Assembly (NCBI GenBank): GCA_012064385.1
Contig: QRDG01000533.1
Location: 959,651 to 1,023,650, forward strand
Source of the DNA: Puccinellia tenuiflora
Taxonomy: Eukaryota > Streptophyta > Magnoliopsida > Poales > Poaceae
Length of the DNA: 64,000 nucleotides
Direction: 5' to 3'
Shown here: piece by piece, positions 41,819 through 52,279 of the stretch
Position numbering within the stretch: the first letter of the stretch is position 1
Layout of the letters: each line of letters begins with the position of its first letter
Translations under genes and position numbers: made by a program
The notes under the pieces: model-generated
The model's input: the letters and a program-made list of their open reading frames with translations, nothing else
What the model was told of the DNA's origin: nothing
Database searches by the model: none

Positions 41819-42738
41819 AAAGAATCTCGTCCCGAGATTCGGAGACTAATAGAGATTCCCGGGGTTATACAAGATATTTCTTGTATGGTTTAATCTACCC
41901 CTATATTTAAAATATTAAAACCTTTTCTACAAAATATTAGAGCTCACCACTCAAAACGATTAACACTCAGCACGATATTTCTAGAACAAACATTATCAAG
42001 GTGTGATACTTTTGTCCCACTTAATGCATTCTAAGGATGGCATGGCAGTGGCTCACACAACCAATCAACATAGGTTCTTTACTATGGTTAAATAACAAAA
42101 TTTAAACCTATGGTTTTTAGTTCAACCAACACAAGCGTGGCAAGATCAAACAAGACCTACACACAGATCATCAACCAACAACCAAATTTTGCAAAACAAA
42201 CAGATTAGGGACATGCCAACCATATTCCCTATCTAGGGTTTTTATTTTAGAAAAGCTGCATATACATTGTCATGTATACACAGGTTTTGAAAAAGAAAAA
42301 GGTTTCTTTTCAAGAGAAAGCATCTGTTTCGCCCAAAATTGACTTACAGACCCTGTGGGGTAGGGCCATCCCCAAAATTATTTTGGAAAAATTTTCCCTA
42401 TGAACAGAGGAGAGATGAGGGACTGATCTGTTGAGAAAAGGATAGAGGTACACAGAGGGTCATCTTCTTACTCGCAGACATGTGGGTCCGGGGTCCACCT
42501 GTCAGTCTCCTTCTTCCTTTCTATCTTCTTCTTCCTCGCAGCATCTTCCCTCGTACCTGGCTGACTCTGAGTGCGCGAAGCACTCCTCTGCGGCACTGCT
42601 GCGCGTGCTGTCCATTGACGCGGCGGCCATCACGGCTTTGGGCACCTCGGTGGTTTCGCGCCAATTGGCCGAGCATTGCGCGGGATTCCTCTCCCTTCCC
42701 GCGTGAGGCTGAGCAGTGTGCGGCATCCGAGCTTGCGG
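41819..42738. other. E internal region, 3' noncoding part / upstream region of antisense ORF
   Basis: AT-rich until about 42,470, no gene. From 42,475 the sequence becomes GC-rich and promoter-like, leading to the TATA box at 42,739. Confidence 0.6.
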
Positions 42739-42746
42739 CTATAAAC
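42739..42746 (+). promoter_or_regulatory. TATA box of E antisense ORF
   Basis: CTATAAAC on the + strand, 38 bases before the ATG codon at 42,784, which lies in the favourable context ACCACCATGG. The C/T-rich stretch between them is a plausible short leader. Confidence 0.65.
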
Positions 42747-42783
42747 GGAGGTCTCTGAAATTCCTTCCTCTTCCATTACCACC

Positions 42784-43176
42784 ATGGGTTTCCTTTCAGC
42801 CATCTTCGACGAATATTACGCGCACCGAGAGGGAGCGGGATTCTTCAAGCAGCTGTTCGTGATCGTGATCTTCTGGGTCATGGCTTCGGTGGTGGTGGCA
42901 CTGCTGTATGCGGCGGTGGTTCTCTTGTTGGTGGCTCTGTACGACTGGTGGTGCGGCACTTGCGGTGATGCTGCTGCGGTGCCGGCGGTGAGCGAGCTGG
43001 CGGGGCAGGCTGCGGGAGAGCAGGTGGTGCTGCCGCAGGTGGCTGATGCAGTGGTTCCTTCGGCTGGAGGGCAGCTGGCGGCTCGTGCCATCCGTCGTCG
43101 TTGTCGCGCGGCTCGCGACCTGGCTTCAGGTGAATCAGGCTCATCTTCAGGTGATGCCACTGAGCGCGGCATGTAG
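42784..43176 (+). CDS. E antisense ORF, small membrane protein (130 aa)
   Basis: On the strand opposite to element E. The start ATG 42,784 is in ACCACCATGGG. Residues 1-22 are soluble with aromatic and charged residues (FDEYYAHREG). Residues about 23-52 are strongly hydrophobic (FVIVIFWVMASVVVALLYAA, then VVLLLVALYDWW), enough for one long or two tightly spaced transmembrane helices. A short Cys-containing turn (WWCGTCGD) follows, then an Ala/Val-rich stretch, a basic Arg cluster (RRRCRAARD) and a Ser/Gly-rich acidic tail. There is no signal peptide or protease site. It resembles no gag, pol or envelope product known to me. A captured host gene or element-specific gene are both possible; function unknown. 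Confidence 0.6.
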   Translation: MGFLSAIFDEYYAHREGAGFFKQLFVIVIFWVMASVVVALLYAAVVLLLVALYDWWCGTCGDAAAVPAVSELAGQAAGEQVVLPQVADAVVPSAGGQLAARAIRRRCRAARDLASGESGSSSGDATERGM

Positions 43177-43655
43177 TAGGATTTTCCTGGGGTGCTCTTC
43201 TGTATCTGCACTGAGGTAGTGGGAGTGTTGTATGTTGGAGTAGAACTTGTATCCTCTGTTTCTGAAATTTTCCTTGTGTCCTGAACTCTGTGGATGTATC
43301 AAACTTGCCTTTACTGCTGATTTAGATCCAGATTTGCATTCCTGAGGTCTTCCCTGAGCTGTCACAGATCTGTTCTTGCAGCAGAGAGAATTGCAGAGGC
43401 ACTAACACACAGATAGTAGAACTTGCTACTCGGGGAAAATATCATTTTAGAAAGTAATGCTTCACTTTTATGGCCCTAAAAACTTGAAACAACATGGAAC
43501 AAACACTTCAACCATGCCAGATAACAAGCACACAACGGCTACTAAACACTCGACACAACACCAACACATATACAAGCAAGCATAGCAATTACAAACATTC
43601 TCACAAACTCTCAGCTACACCTCATAAGCGCTACTCCGGCTAAACTAAACGGATC
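43177..43655. other. E internal spacer between the convergent ORFs
   Basis: No gene seen. It would hold the 3' ends of both the sense and the antisense transcripts, so they may overlap (inference). Confidence 0.5.
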
Positions 43656-44375
43656 TCACTCCACTTGACGGCCCTTCACAGATGGGGGAGTGCGGCCAAG
43701 CCGGAGAGTGGTGTCCACGTCCCCTTCCTCCGCAAGGTCGGAGGACACAGGAACACCTTCGAGGATCGGAACCTGCTCGGGGATTCGTCGGGATGGGCCG
43801 GGATCTGGAAGTGGAGGTCTGCTACTTCGGGCTAGCCTGCGGGAGAGTGTAGGTGGGCTTTCCCCTAGGTATTGGTGTAGGCGGGCTCGGCTGAGGTTCC
43901 TCCTTGTGGTCACGAGCTCCTCCATCAAGAGGTTGTTGAGGTTCGTCATTGCGATGGCGTAAGCAACTTGGTTGATTAGTGCTGGGTCAGGCTCCTCCGT
44001 GACGTCGGCTTGGATCATCTCTCCACGGGGTTGTGGTCTGGCCGGAAGGTAGTAGAACTCCCGAGTTTCAGCTAGCAAGGGTTCGGAGGACCGAAGACGA
44101 ACGAGGCATTCCCAGGCTGCTACCTGGATGGCTAGCCCCAAGGTGGGCATGCGGCCTCCCTGGATTAGGTAGGGCTGATTCGTGCCCCGGGGACACGGGC
44201 TGATCCTCACATCGGCCCGGAATTCATCTCCGGCCGACGAGAGTGAGCTCTGGAACACCACATACACTGGGCGAACGGAGCTACCAAGGATATGGTTGAC
44301 GGCCCTCCAGAGAAGCAATCGAAAGCTCGAATGCTCCTCGGCAGTGGTTTCCAAGATGGCATTAAGGGTCGCCAT
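43656..44375 (-). CDS. E sense ORF, unknown 239-aa protein
   Basis: The only sizeable sense-strand ORF inside E, about 340 bases after the PBS, where gag would be. The start is ATG 44,375 (MATLNAILETTAEEH). Residues 15-100 alternate predicted strand and helix: PVYVVFQSSLSS, DEFRADVRISP, then QGGRMPTLGLAIQVAAWECL. The layout (strands followed by a helix with AxQxAAxxCL) is reminiscent of a double-stranded-RNA-binding fold, but the similarity is weak and is my inference. Residues 140-180 are a Leu/Arg-rich helix. The C-terminal 60 residues are Pro/Ser/Arg-rich. It has no zinc knuckle or other Gag feature. No stop or shift is visible. Confidence 0.65.
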   Translation of the reverse strand: MATLNAILETTAEEHSSFRLLLWRAVNHILGSSVRPVYVVFQSSLSSAGDEFRADVRISPCPRGTNQPYLIQGGRMPTLGLAIQVAAWECLVRLRSSEPLLAETREFYYLPARPQPRGEMIQADVTEEPDPALINQVAYAIAMTNLNNLLMEELVTTRRNLSRARLHQYLGESPPTLSRRLARSSRPPLPDPGPSRRIPEQVPILEGVPVSSDLAEEGDVDTTLRLGRTPPSVKGRQVE

Positions 44376-44716
44376 CGGATTTGGGGGGGGTCACTAGCTT
44401 TTCTTGGAGGGGATAAGGATGCGAGGTTCCTCTATGGAATTCTACTTTAAAGGAGTTGGGTTGCCAGAGAGCTGGCGAGGGTGGGTTATAAAGCAACTAG
44501 GACTGGGCCTCGGGTTCACTGGGTAAGGTCGGCTTCTTCTCATGGAAGAAACCGGCTCGTCTTGTTGGGGAAGACTGGGACAGGTCCTACTGCACCATAC
44601 TGTTGACCGACACGAGCCATGCCGGTTTGGCGGAGATGGGTTAAATCCATCGGGTCATTGTCGGGCAAAAGTAAGGCGGGGCTTTCCCTGCTAGGGTAGT
44701 CTACAGCCAGCCTGGT
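44376..44716 (-). other. Leader of element E
   Basis: No gene. Sense RNA leader between PBS and the 239-codon ORF. It shows no obvious similarity to D's leader beyond the PBS. Confidence 0.6.
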
Positions 44717-44728
44717 GCTCTGATACCA
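44717..44728 (-). other. Primer binding site of element E
   Basis: The minus strand reads TGGTATCAGAGC, five bases (GAGCA) after the end of the right LTR. Confidence 0.93.
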
Positions 44729-44733
44729 TGCTC

Positions 44734-47700
44734 TGTGGCACCCCCTTCTGACACATATCGCCAGAGAGGTGGTCGCCCCGTGCGCCAGCCCAGGATATCT
44801 GGACGCACGTTACGACAATGCAACATAGCGAAAATATCATTACACAATCAGGCCCAAAGGGCTACAAATGGTTTACAAGGCCATCAAGGCATGACGAAAT
44901 ATCAAGCCAAGCATGGCTCAGGACAGAGTTTAACTGGCAGCGGAAGACGGCTATGGCAACGGCTTGGAGCGGCTCCACTCCACAGGCATCTGGCTGGGCT
45001 ACTGATCCTAGCACGCTCTTGCTCCAAATCCTCGCTAAGGTGGAAGATGAATCCTCGCCAAAATCTGGCCAAAACACGAGGCCCGTGAGTACATTATTAT
45101 GCACTCAGCAAGTATTGCCCCTTACTACAAACAATCCAGCAATCATGCAACAACATATACACTGTAAATAAAATCCTACAACATGGCAAGTGTACTCTAG
45201 ATACATGGCATAAAAGTAGCATGGCATTGACAACCAAACATGTCATAAGCAAGCAACAGGGGTATCACCAGTACAGAGTCCAAGCCAGGTGGGGTTGGAT
45301 CGTGTACCGGCAATCATACAACGAGCTTACCTGTGACGAGTAGACGGGTGTAACAGTTGGTACCAAAACTTACAACTACTCCTGTCAACACAATCAGGCT
45401 TCCAAGCCTCTAGCCAATTCTGGCTATCAATCTAGCCAACTCTGGCTATCTCCCGGGGCATGCACGGTTGATGTTGGCTCTGGCCTAACTATAGGCTTCC
45501 AACGCATCACACCGCCATCCCATTCACCTCACAGTAACATTCCCTGCAGCATCTTATTGTTCATTTAGTGAATTCAGGTTGTTCACTTTCTTTCAAACAA
45601 TACTTACGTTTAACCTCCGGACTCGACAAAGGACAAATAGTGTGACCGACACTGAACTGTTCCATAACCTAGGAACAAGGCTAGCTGCTAGTTTGACATA
45701 CTCTCGAGAGGTTGCAGTGACCACCCATCTAGATGCACCTTACTCAGCCGGCACTTTAGGACATCATCCTTAAGTCAAACTCAGTAAGATACACATACAT
45801 AACCGTTCACGCTACCCAGACACTCCTTGTATAGCTACCAGCATAACTCTATGCCTTATGACGAAGTGAATCCGGCACGTCCCCAACGGATGAGCAACGC
45901 CTAGCTCCGGAACCTTCACAAGACTAGCCCCGGCTACAACTATGCAGTATCCGACTAGACTTTCCAAGTGGGTAGCATCAAAGGAGGCTTGATAGGTTAC
46001 ATAGGTTACGGCCTTTCCATTTGGGGCGACAGTGGTAGTGCGTTCGATGTTCAGATTGATGGCACTATGGACTGACCCTATCGAAGTTTGGGAGGGGTGT
46101 TTCATTTAATCAAGTTTCATCATTCACACATCTAAGCAACAAAGGATTAGTCCAACACAACAACCACAATAACATAATAATATATCATCAAGCAACAAAA
46201 CATTAGCAACACAATATTTCAAACAATAGATAGTTTGCATCAACCGGGCGACTGTGGCGGAGATGCCTCCGGCCGGTGCCAGCCTCAGGTTGACAAAGAA
46301 AATAAAACAACACATTCAACCGGGCGAGGGCGGAGATGTCTCCGGCCAGTAGCAGCCACGGGTTGAGTAAGAAAGTAAAATAAAACGATTGGTTAGCGTC
46401 AACCGGGCGACTATCGTGGCGAGTCCGCCAACAAGCGTCACCACTGATCAACTGGTTGATTAGCGTCGACCGGGTGACTATCGTGGCGAGTCCGCCAACA
46501 AGCGTCATCACAGATCAACTGGTGGATTATAACATAGGGTTTCAAACAGATGACTGTGGCGGTTCCTCCAGCCGGTGTCATCATAGATCAAATACAAAGT
46601 TGGTGAGGCATGTAGCCTCCAAACAATGAACCGAAAAGCATTCATAAGAAAGAAAGCATCCATTCCACTCGAGGGTTATCTCGACGTGGTGTCAGCAATC
46701 TTGGCAAAAAGAACCAAATGAAGAGTCAGCTCCCAAGCGTCGCAGTCCGGGTGGTCTATGCCAACCATATTTGACGGAGGGACAAGAAGCAAATAACTCT
46801 TTTGGCAAATGCCCCCAACTCCGAGGATCACGGGCCGACAATTGTCTGCACCTAGCCTCGGCGTTGAAGAAGAAGCAAACAATCAACGCATGTTTTTGTT
46901 ATTTAGTTGTCAAAGCCACGCAAGTGCGAGGCGCACAGGTAATTCATACATCAATCCAATGCATACATGGATAAAGAATAAAACATGGCAGGAGTAATGC
47001 TATCAGTCCCCTATTAGGCAATAACAATAAACAGTCATGCATAAATAAATAGACAAGCATATAATACTCGGCAAGACATTAGCGTATAACAAACAACTCT
47101 GCGGGACGGCTCATAGCAAGGGGTTAGCTTGCCTTCGAAGACGGGGGTCTGCTGGGCTTGGAAAGGTCGGGGCGATTCCGTGGCGTAGGCAGCGATAGCC
47201 GCTTTTACCCGGACTCCGGATTGCACTCACACAAGGGCACCCAATATCACTATTTTGGAACAAGTTGGAATTAGTACCACTAGTTAGAGCTCGTCAAGAT
47301 ACAAATTCAGAAATTTGAATCACCGAAAACGGACTTACGGTTCAAAAGTGGCGAGGGTTTGAAAATTCCTGCAGCAGGAAAAGGAAAAACTGCCGCGGAA
47401 AAAAAACGGACGGGCCGCAAATAGGCCACTTTCGGAATCAGGCCGGGCTGGATGCGTATTTCCCGAAATACGCCTTCCGTTCGGGAAGACGGAAAATGGA
47501 GAAGGCGCCTCCACTTAATCCTGACAGGTGGGGCCGGGCCCACCTGTGGGTCTTCCTCCCTCCTCTCCTCTCCTCCTGCCTTCCCCTTTCTCCCACAGTA
47601 CCCGCGCAGGGAGCTCGGGCAAACGGCGGCACCGGCGGCCAGCGGACCGGGGCGAAGGCCGGTGACGGGGGAGGTCGCGCCGGACCTTGCCGCGCCTGGG

Positions 47701-49430
47701 GAAGGGGCCAGGGGACGGCGGGGGGACCAAGGGAACCGCCGCCTTGGTCGACGGTGGCATCGGCCACGGCGGTCGAAGGGAGGCGAGGACAGCGGTGATG
47801 AAGGTGGCTCGGTAGGCCGGCCGAGGACGGCGGCGAGGTTGCTGACCTCCACCGCGCCCAAGGGTGGCTTCGGACGGAGGAGGGGACGGCCATGGTTGCG
47901 TCGTGCTCGAGCTTGACCCGCTGGGTCAGCACGGCCATGGCGAGCCGTTCACGAACTCGTTCACGGAGGGCAGCCTTTGGTCCATGGAGAGATGGGGTAG
48001 CGGCTTGGGGAGGGCTCAGGTGGGAGGGGGAGCCGGGGAGTGTGCTACCGTGAGCTCCCAAGCTTCACCGAGGGCGGCCGAGCACGAGCGTGCCGCGGCT
48101 CTCTCCCTCGACGGTTCGGAGTGGATGTAGAGGAGCGAGCTGGGGCGGCCAGAGAGGTGAAGTGAGCTCGGGGGCTGCGTGCGAGAGGGGAGGGTCGGGC
48201 TATCTTATAGCCACAGGGGAGGGGGAGGTAGGTGTGCGGCCGCTCGGCCATTACTCGTCGCCGATGTCACCCATGACATTCTCCGGCTACAGGGAGGCGA
48301 TAAGGAGGAGGGGGAGAGGAGGCTGCCGTGCTGGAGGCACAGTGGTGCATGAGGCACACTGTAGCAGGTGGATTAGGCACCGTCCAAGGCAGTAAGCGGA
48401 GATTAGGTCTTGCCAAAGCGCGCGTCCCGGACGTTCGGAGCGGCATCGCCGCGTTCCCGACGACTCGGGGCACGAAACTGAAAAAGGTTTGTACCACTGG
48501 GTTCACGAGGACAAGACCAAGACAACCGAACTGGCCACACTCAAAAACCCCACACTTCGCAACACAAAATTTTCAGAAAACCAAGGGTGCGCCAGGTGTT
48601 CGATGAAATGACAGGGGCCTTGCACATCTCAGAAAAATCCCCAAAATTCACAGTAGGTTAGGATAGGTGTAGGTAGTATGTATGTGGAATCTCAGATCAA
48701 ATGGAGGCCTGGAGCTTGGTCAAATAAATTGGTGTCCAAAAATGCCCTAATGGCATGGGTATGCCAAAAGCACTTCCTCAAATAATCTTGATCTGATATT
48801 GGGTAGGTGAGGTTGTGTAGGGGATATTGTCAACTTGGCAAAGTGGCAACACCAAATGAATTTTTTAGCTAGGGGTTGCTTTGAAAATCACAATAGGCAT
48901 AAAAAGGGCATTACAAAGGAAGTACCTCAAATATTGCTCAAATGAGGTTGGACCAATGGAGTGAAATGATCCGGAGGTCAAATCACGCACCTCACAAAAA
49001 CTGCTGAATTTTTGGATGAGTGGAAGGTGTCTAGACAATTTCTGGATTGAAAATGGCATAATGGAGAATATGGATAAACTTGGAAATATTGCATTGGGGT
49101 ATGCAATATTTTTGGATGGATTGTCTTTGTATGAGGAGGGGAGCCTCTGGTATTTTTGGTGGAATTTTTCCAGCTTTGGAAACAGGCTTTTCTTTGGTAG
49201 GTGGAGTAAAGGGTTTTAGAGGTTCGATAAGTAGGGCTAGGGTTTTCGAGAGAAAACCCGAGCATAAAAATTATCACGGGTGTTGGAGTGGTTCAGGGAC
49301 ACCGGGGAGATTTTGAGAGAGAAATTCCCAAGTCAAATCATTCTCAAAAGTTTTGGAGGAACACTTAGAAAAAAAAATCAGGTGTCGGAAAACACCACTA
49401 AAATTAGGGACGAAATTCTGGGGTGTTACA
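44734..49430 (-). mobile_element. 5' LTR of element E (right copy)
   Basis: 4,697 bp, near identical to 37,105-41,802. The tandem array is at 46,240-46,594 and the LTR-embedded frame at 47,438-48,061. Confidence 0.95.
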
Positions 49431-52267
49431 AGTTGGTTCCGGGAACCGCCCCAGTTTCCAAGATGCCCTACCATATGCCAACGAAAGAGCTAGCTGAACT
49501 GAAGAAGCAACTTGATGAGCTGCTGGAGAAAGAATTCATCCGGCTGAGTAGCTCGCCTTGGGGCTGCCCGGTTATCTTTGTCAAGAAGAGGGATACAAAT
49601 GTTCCTCGTCTGGTCGTTGACTACCGCCCTCTTAATGCGGTGACCATCAAGAACAAGTATCCAATTCCTCGAATAACCGACTTGTTCGATCAATTAGCTG
49701 GAGCCACTGTGTTCTCCAAGATGGATCTGAGGTCAGGTTACCATCAGATAAAGATCCGGAAGGAGGATATTCCTAAGACGGCCTTCACTACCCGCTATGG
49801 GTTATATGAGTACACCGTTATGTCTTTCGGCCTCACAAATGCTCCGGCTACATTCATGAGGCTAATGAACTCCATCTTCCACGAGTACCTCGACAAGTTC
49901 GTCATCATCTACATCGATGACATCCTTGTGTACTCCAAGACCGAAGACGAACATGCTGAACATCTTCGACTTGTCCTGACCAAGCTTCGAGATCACCGTC
50001 TATATGCCAAGTTCTCTAAATGTGAGTTTTGGCTGAAGGAGCTCATCTTTCTCGGTCATGTGGTGTCAGCTGCCGGGGTAGCGGTGATACCCGACAAGAT
50101 TCAGGCAATCCTGGATTGGCCAACTCCCAAATCCGTCAAAGATATCCGAAGCTTCCTTGGATTGGCGGGTTATTACCGTCGATTCATTGAGGGCTTCTCC
50201 AAAATAGCAAAGGCGCTGACTGAACTCCTCAAGAAAGGCAAACCATTTGTGTGGTCAGACAAGGCTGAAGAGAGTTTCCAAACCCTCAAGGTCAAGCTCA
50301 CCACCACCCCGGTACTTGTCCTTCCCGATACCGCCAAGGACTTTGTCGTCTATTGCGATGCATCTCTACAAGGTTTGGGATGTGTCTTGATGCAAGAGGG
50401 CCATGTGGTCGCTTATGCTTCACGTCAACTCAAGCCACACGAGCAGAATTATCCAACTCATGATTTGGAGCTTGCCGCCATGGTACATGCTCTGAAGCAA
50501 TGGAGGCCCTATCTCTTGGGCAACCGTTACGAGATCTACTCCGACCACCAAAGTCTGAAATATCTATTCACCCAGTCGGATCTGAACTTGAGGCAGAGTA
50601 GATGGCTGGAATTGATAAAGGACTATGATGTGACTCTCAATTATCAGCCCGGCAAGGCAAATGTCGTGGCGGATGCTCTGAGCCGCAAAGCCTATTGCAA
50701 TACCGTGATGGTTGAAAAGGCGCAACCGGCTCTCCACGAGGAATTTGCTAAATTGAATCTGGAAATTGTTCCTTCGGGTTTTCTAGCTAACCTCGAGATC
50801 AAATCCACTCTTGAGGATGATATCAAGGCCGCCCACCAAAATGATCCTGAAATCCTTGAGATCAAAGAGAAGATCGCCAATGGAAAGGCCAATTGTTTCT
50901 TAGTTGATGACAGTGGTGTGGTCTATTTTGGTGACCGCCTAGTGGTGCCCAAGAGTGGAAATATGAGGGGGTTGATCCTTTCTGAAGCTCATGAGTCACC
51001 CATCTCTATTCACCCGGGTAGCACTAAAATGTACCAAGATCTTCGCCCTCAATTCTGGTGGTCTTGCATGAAACGCGAGATCGCCGAGTATGTTGCTGAA
51101 TGCGACGTCTGTCGCCGAGTGAAGGCTGAACATCAAAGGCCAGCCGGTACCCTCCGCCCCACAGCTATTCCTGAGTGGAAGTGGGATGAAGTTGGTATGG
51201 ATTTCATCACCGGCTTTCCGAGGTCACAAAAGGGTAACAATGCCATTTGGGTCGTCATTGACCGTCTATCCAAAGTCGCCCATTTCCTCCCGGTTCGAGA
51301 GGATATCAACTCCGCCCAATTGGCCGAGCTCTATATGGCCCGGATTGTTCCCTTGCACGGGGTTCCTTTGAGGATCATCTCCGACCGTGAAAGCTTATTC
51401 ACGTCCAAGTTTTGGCAGAGTTTCCAAAAGGCTCTTGGAACCCGTCTCAACTTCAGCACCGCCTACCACCCTCAAACCGACGGTCAAACTGAAAGAGTAA
51501 ATCAAGTTCTTGAGGACATGCTTCGGGCTTGTGTCATCTCTTTCGGCAAGAGTTGGGAAAAATACCTCCCTCTCGCCGAGTTCTCCTACAACAATAGCTA
51601 TCAAGCCAGCTTGCAAATGGCTCCCTTCGAGGTCCTATATGGGAGAAAGTGCCGGACTCCTCTCAGTTGGTCTGAAACCGGGGAGAGGTCACTTTTCGGT
51701 CCTGATGTGATCAATGAAGCTGAAGAAAAGGTCCGTGTCATTCGAGAAAATCTCAAGGCGGCTCAATCTCGTCAGAAAAGCTATTATGACAAGCACCATC
51801 AAGAGGTCCACTATGAAATTGGTGACAAGGCCTATCTTCGAGTCTCTCCTCTCCGAGGCGTTCGTCATTTCGGGATCAAGGGCAAACTGGCACCTCGCTA
51901 TGTTGGTCCTTTCACCATCCTAGCCAAGCGAGGAGATCTCTCCTATCAACTTGAGTTGCCCTCCAACTTCCCGGAGGTCCATGATGTGTTCCATGTTTCC
52001 CAACTCCGCCGGTGCTTCAAGGATCCCCTCCGTGGGGTTGATCATGAGGCATTGGACCTTCAGGAGGATTTGACCTATCGCGAGCATCCTATCCGCATCT
52101 TGGATGAAGCGGAGAGGAAAACCCGCAACAAGTCCATCAAGTTTCTCAAAGTCCAATGGTCCAACCATTCCGAGAAAGAAGCCACATGGGAGCGAGAAGC
52201 TAGTCTTCGTCAGGAATACCCCGCCTTCTTCACTCAAGCCTATAATCTCGGGACGAGATTCCTGTAA
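49431..52267 (+). CDS. Element D pol: reverse transcriptase, RNase H, integrase, chromodomain
   Basis: Second part of D's polyprotein after E. It begins with the AGTTG duplication; the codons join in frame with 37,104 if E and one duplication are ignored. RT: VVDYRPLNAVT, MDLRSGYHQI, MSFGLTNAPATF, catalytic YIDDILVYS at 49,909. RNase H: VYCDASLQGLG near 50,350 and YSDHQSL near 50,538. Integrase: HHCC zinc domain (CDVCRRVKAEH), core D-D-E (MDFITGFP, IISDRESLF, YHPQTDGQTERVNQ), GPFTIL domain, FHVSQLRR. The C-terminal chromodomain includes KFLKVQWSNHSEKEATWE. No stop or shift is visible to the TAA at 52,265-52,267, so D was probably coding-competent before E landed. Confidence 0.93.
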
Positions 52268-52279
52268 GGGGGGTAGATT
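52266..52279 (+). other. Polypurine tract of element D
   Basis: AAGGGGGGTAGATT directly before the LTR start TGTAACAGCCC; it overlaps the pol stop codon. Confidence 0.88.

Larger units (their letters stand above)
37105..49430 (-). mobile_element. Non-autonomous LTR retrotransposon E with cargo ORFs
   Basis: 12,326 bp with near-identical LTRs of 4,698 and 4,697 bp and a 2,931 bp internal region (41,803-44,733). The orientation is minus: the PBS (44,717-44,728) adjoins the right LTR and the PPT adjoins the left. It has no gag, protease, RT or integrase. It carries a 239-residue sense ORF and a 130-residue antisense ORF. Sequence before its PPT (minus strand CTCGGGACGAGATTC) matches the end of D's pol (52,249-52,263), so it derives from or is mobilised by a Tekay-type family. 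About 17 substitutions and two small indels separate the LTRs by hand count. Confidence 0.92.

Noticed and set aside
43690..43962. Plus-strand frame overlapping the E sense ORF
   Set aside because: Shadow frame of the 239-residue ORF without start context or features.
37105..49430. Large direct duplication (about 4.7 kb twice) as a segmental duplication
   Set aside because: Ends TG/CA, Met-type PBS, PPT and a 5 bp target duplication show the copies are LTRs of one element.
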